The translations under genes were made by a program, and so were the position numbers. Shown one piece after another: positions 5,518 to 7,008 of a stretch of DNA of 7,008 bases. The stretch's first letter is position 1; the number at the start of each line of letters is the position of its first letter. The stretch covers positions 13,500 through 20,507 of the forward strand of contig NZ_MOMC01000019.1 in the NCBI RefSeq assembly GCF_001983105.1, in the 5' to 3' direction. The notes under the pieces were generated by a model. It did no database searches. It was not told the origin of the DNA and saw only the letters and a program-made list of their open reading frames with translations. Source of the stretch: Pseudofrankia asymbiotica. GTDB taxonomy: Bacteria; Actinomycetota; Actinomycetes; Frankiales; Frankiaceae.

Positions 5518-6708
5518 CTAGAGCGCCGGGAAGTCGCTTTTGCGGATCTTGCAGTGGACGCCCTTGACGTCGTCGACGACCTGGCTCACGGCGAAGTCGG
5601 CGGCGGCGGACAGGTAGGCCATCGCGGTGGCGCGGCTCATCCCGACCCTGGTGGACAGGAAGCCGATGGCCGCGCGGGTGGCCTTGCGCATCGCCTCGTC
5701 GAGGTCGCGGTCCATGCCGATGGGCAGCCAGTACCGGTCGGTCTCGCCGAACGGCTCCCGCAGCGCGCCGATGACCCGGTCGGCATCGTGGCCCTTGAGC
5801 ACGTCGAGGACGACGGTCGCCCGCAGCGGAGCCTCCAGCGCGGTGAGCGCGACCTCGCCGTCGCCCTGGGCGTAGTGCGGGTCGCCGACGTAGAACAGGC
5901 CGCCGTCGACCTGCACGGGCAGGTAGAAGGTGCTGCCGGCGCCGAGCATCGCGACGTCGTGGTTGCCGCCGTGCGCGCCCGGCGGGACGGAGCCCACCGG
6001 GGCGGTCGTGTCCGGCGCGACGCCCATGATCCCGAGGAACGGGGCGAGCGGGAAGACGGCCTCCGCGTTCGGTAGGCCGGGGTTGCCGAACGGCAGGACG
6101 CCGTAGTCGACGCCGCCGACGGTCCGGGTGCGGGTGAAGGTGAGCACCGAGCCGTAGCGCTCGGGGTGGTCCTTGTCGGCGTCGGGCTGGCGGACGGTGC
6201 CCTCGGGGAACTCGCCGGCCAGGCAGCCGAGGCCGTGGCGGTTGCTGATGACGCCGAACGCGGCCCGCAGCTCGAGGTCGGCGACGCGCACGCGCAGCAC
6301 GTCGCCGGCCACGGCGCCGTCGACCTGGATCGGGCCGGTGACGATGTGTGGGCCGGCGTCGAAGCGGTGCTCGAGGCCGGACGCGGCGATCGCGACCTGG
6401 TCGGCCGGGATCTCCTCGGGCCGCACTCCGTGGGAGCCGAAGTAGGCGACCGGGTCGCGGCCCTGGTCCTCCAGGGCCCCCTCGTGGCTGACCGTGTCGA
6501 CGGTGACCGCGGTGCCGGCGGCGACCCGCAGGACGGGCTCGGCCGCCGCGTTCGGCAGGAAGCCCCAGCGGACGGTCTCGGGCGTGGAGGCGAGGAAGGC
6601 GGCGCCCGTGGCCGGGCCGCCGGCGCTGCCGCCGGTACTGCTGTTGGTACTGCTGTTGGTACTGCTGTTGGTACTGCTGTTGGTACTGCTGCTGACGGTG
6701 GTGGTCAT
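5518..6708 (-). CDS. Acetamidase/formamidase-family amide hydrolase
   Basis: The product (396 residues, close to the roughly 400 usual for FmdA/AmdA formamidases) should hydrolyse a short amide to its acid and ammonia in the cytoplasm. Family signatures occur in order: DTVSHEG (71-77), HIVTGPIQVDGA (121-132), GIMGVAP (226-232), GAHGGNHDV (244-252), VGDPHYAQGDGEVALTALE (274-292) and a C-terminal DVKGVHCKIRKSDFP (380-394). The first 30 residues are unusual: a Ser/Thr/Asn-rich leader containing SSTN repeats, encoded by a perfect 12-bp tandem repeat, before conserved sequence begins near residue 40. The leader is not a signal peptide, as it has no charged start or hydrophobic core. The ATG at 6708 overlaps the upstream TGA as ATGA and has GAGG seven bases upstream. 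Coupling to an oxygenase gene suggests a role in a specific pathway rather than general amide use; this is inference. Confidence 0.92.
   Translation of the reverse strand: MTTTVSSSTNSSTNSSTNSSTNSSTGGSAGGPATGAAFLASTPETVRWGFLPNAAAEPVLRVAAGTAVTVDTVSHEGALEDQGRDPVAYFGSHGVRPEEIPADQVAIAASGLEHRFDAGPHIVTGPIQVDGAVAGDVLRVRVADLELRAAFGVISNRHGLGCLAGEFPEGTVRQPDADKDHPERYGSVLTFTRTRTVGGVDYGVLPFGNPGLPNAEAVFPLAPFLGIMGVAPDTTAPVGSVPPGAHGGNHDVAMLGAGSTFYLPVQVDGGLFYVGDPHYAQGDGEVALTALEAPLRATVVLDVLKGHDADRVIGALREPFGETDRYWLPIGMDRDLDEAMRKATRAAIGFLSTRVGMSRATAMAYLSAAADFAVSQVVDDVKGVHCKIRKSDFPAL
6634..6691. repeat. 12-bp perfect tandem repeat, 4.8 copies
   Basis: The unit GGTACTGCTGTT (plus strand) occurs four times without mismatch at 6634-6681, with ten further bases of a fifth copy to 6691. 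On the minus strand it encodes the repeating SSTN near the amidase N-terminus. As the unit is a multiple of three, gain or loss of copies would change protein length without a frameshift. Confidence 0.95.
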
Positions 6709-7008
6709 GCGGCAACCTCACGGTCGGTCGGGTCGGGAATCGGCGCGAGGGCCGGGGTGCCGGTGCTGGTGCTGGTGCTGGTGCCTGCGTTGACGTTGGC
6801 GTTGGAGTCGGCCCCCATGCCGCTGGACGAGACGCCTCGGCCGCCGCCTGGCCAGTTCTCGGTGTAGCGGCGCACCAGCCACTGGTTGAACTGCTGCTGT
6901 GCCTCCTCCAGGTAGGAGTACCGGCCGCGTGGGGCGAACCGGCTGGTGAGGCCCCGCTGGACGCCGGTGGTCGCCATGACGTCCTGGGCGACGATGCTGT
7001 TCACGCCG
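6705..7008 (-). CDS. Probable Rieske-type ring-hydroxylating oxygenase alpha subunit, C-terminal part
   Basis: Only the last 100 residues are visible; the frame is open through the window's right edge, so the start lies outside. The segment IVAQDVMATTGVQRGLTSRF, followed by APRGRYSYLEEA and FNQWLVRRYTENW, resembles the C-terminal end of Rieske non-haem iron oxygenase large subunits. There a D...vQRGL.S...GR.S..E...F..wl pattern follows the catalytic domain. The Rieske cluster and iron ligands would lie upstream and cannot be checked. After about residue 53 the protein becomes a low-complexity tail rich in Gly, Ser, Thr and Asn (NANVNA, then TSTSTST), which is not part of the usual family fold. 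The stop overlaps the amidase start (ATGA), implying co-translation. The GTG at 7004 is an internal valine codon, not a likely start. Family assignment is moderate because it rests on the tail alone. Confidence 0.55.
   Translation of the reverse strand, partial: GVNSIVAQDVMATTGVQRGLTSRFAPRGRYSYLEEAQQQFNQWLVRRYTENWPGGGRGVSSSGMGADSNANVNAGTSTSTSTGTPALAPIPDPTDREVAA
6762..6784. repeat. 6-bp tandem repeat in the oxygenase 3' end
   Basis: GGTGCT repeats three times at 6762-6779 with a further GGTGC to 6784. On the minus strand it encodes alternating Ser-Thr. A looser six-base periodicity (GTTGAC, GTTGGC, GTTGGA) follows just beyond and encodes Asn-rich sequence. It lies about 70 bp from the 12-bp repeat of the neighbouring gene. 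Confidence 0.8.

Noticed and set aside
4708..6075. 455-codon plus-strand open frame
   Set aside because: It lies antisense to the methyltransferase and amidase, both of which have clear family motifs; a shadow frame.
5195..6721. 508-codon minus-strand frame spanning two genes
   Set aside because: It is another frame of the amidase and methyltransferase region, Arg/Pro-rich, and crosses the true stop and start.
6494..6793. Leu/Val-repeat peptide on the plus strand resembling a membrane helix
   Set aside because: The VLLL repeats are only the complementary reading of the SSTN-coding tandem repeat.

Overview
The window is very GC-rich DNA with strong G/C preference at third codon positions, frequent GTG starts and tight gene overlaps. 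This points to an actinomycete (a Frankia- or Pseudonocardia-like organism is a guess from style only). Nearly all real coding is on the minus strand, so genes read from right to left. The many long plus-strand open frames are GC-driven shadows.

Right to left, the order is as follows. (1) The 3' end of a probable Rieske-type ring-hydroxylating oxygenase large subunit (6705-7008), cut by the window edge. (2) An acetamidase/formamidase-family amide hydrolase (5518-6708), joined to it by an ATGA stop/start overlap and carrying an N-terminal (Ser-Ser-Thr-Asn)n repeat. (3) After 66 bp, a SAM-dependent methyltransferase of the winged-helix O-methyltransferase type (4387-5451). (4) A PucR/CdaR-like transcriptional regulator (3170-4390), joined to the methyltransferase by a GTGA overlap. 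(5) After a 170-bp gap holding a paired direct repeat, a metal-dependent amidohydrolase (1545-2999). (6) After a 51-bp spacer with a 7-bp perfect hairpin, a TauD/TfdA-type Fe(II)/2-oxoglutarate dioxygenase (414-1493).

The left 413 bp are different. They hold a 31-codon minus-strand ORF with native codon use (275-370), a hairpin-bearing spacer, and a plus-strand frame open from the window edge to 141 whose third positions are clearly less GC-rich. This looks like the edge of the cluster.

Together the genes look like a catabolic or tailoring cassette: two oxygenases, two hydrolases that act on C-N bonds, a methyltransferase and a dedicated regulator. The substrate cannot be read from the sequence. 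A nitrogen-containing, possibly aromatic or amide compound is the simplest inference. No tRNA, rRNA, CRISPR array, insertion sequence or replication origin was recognised.
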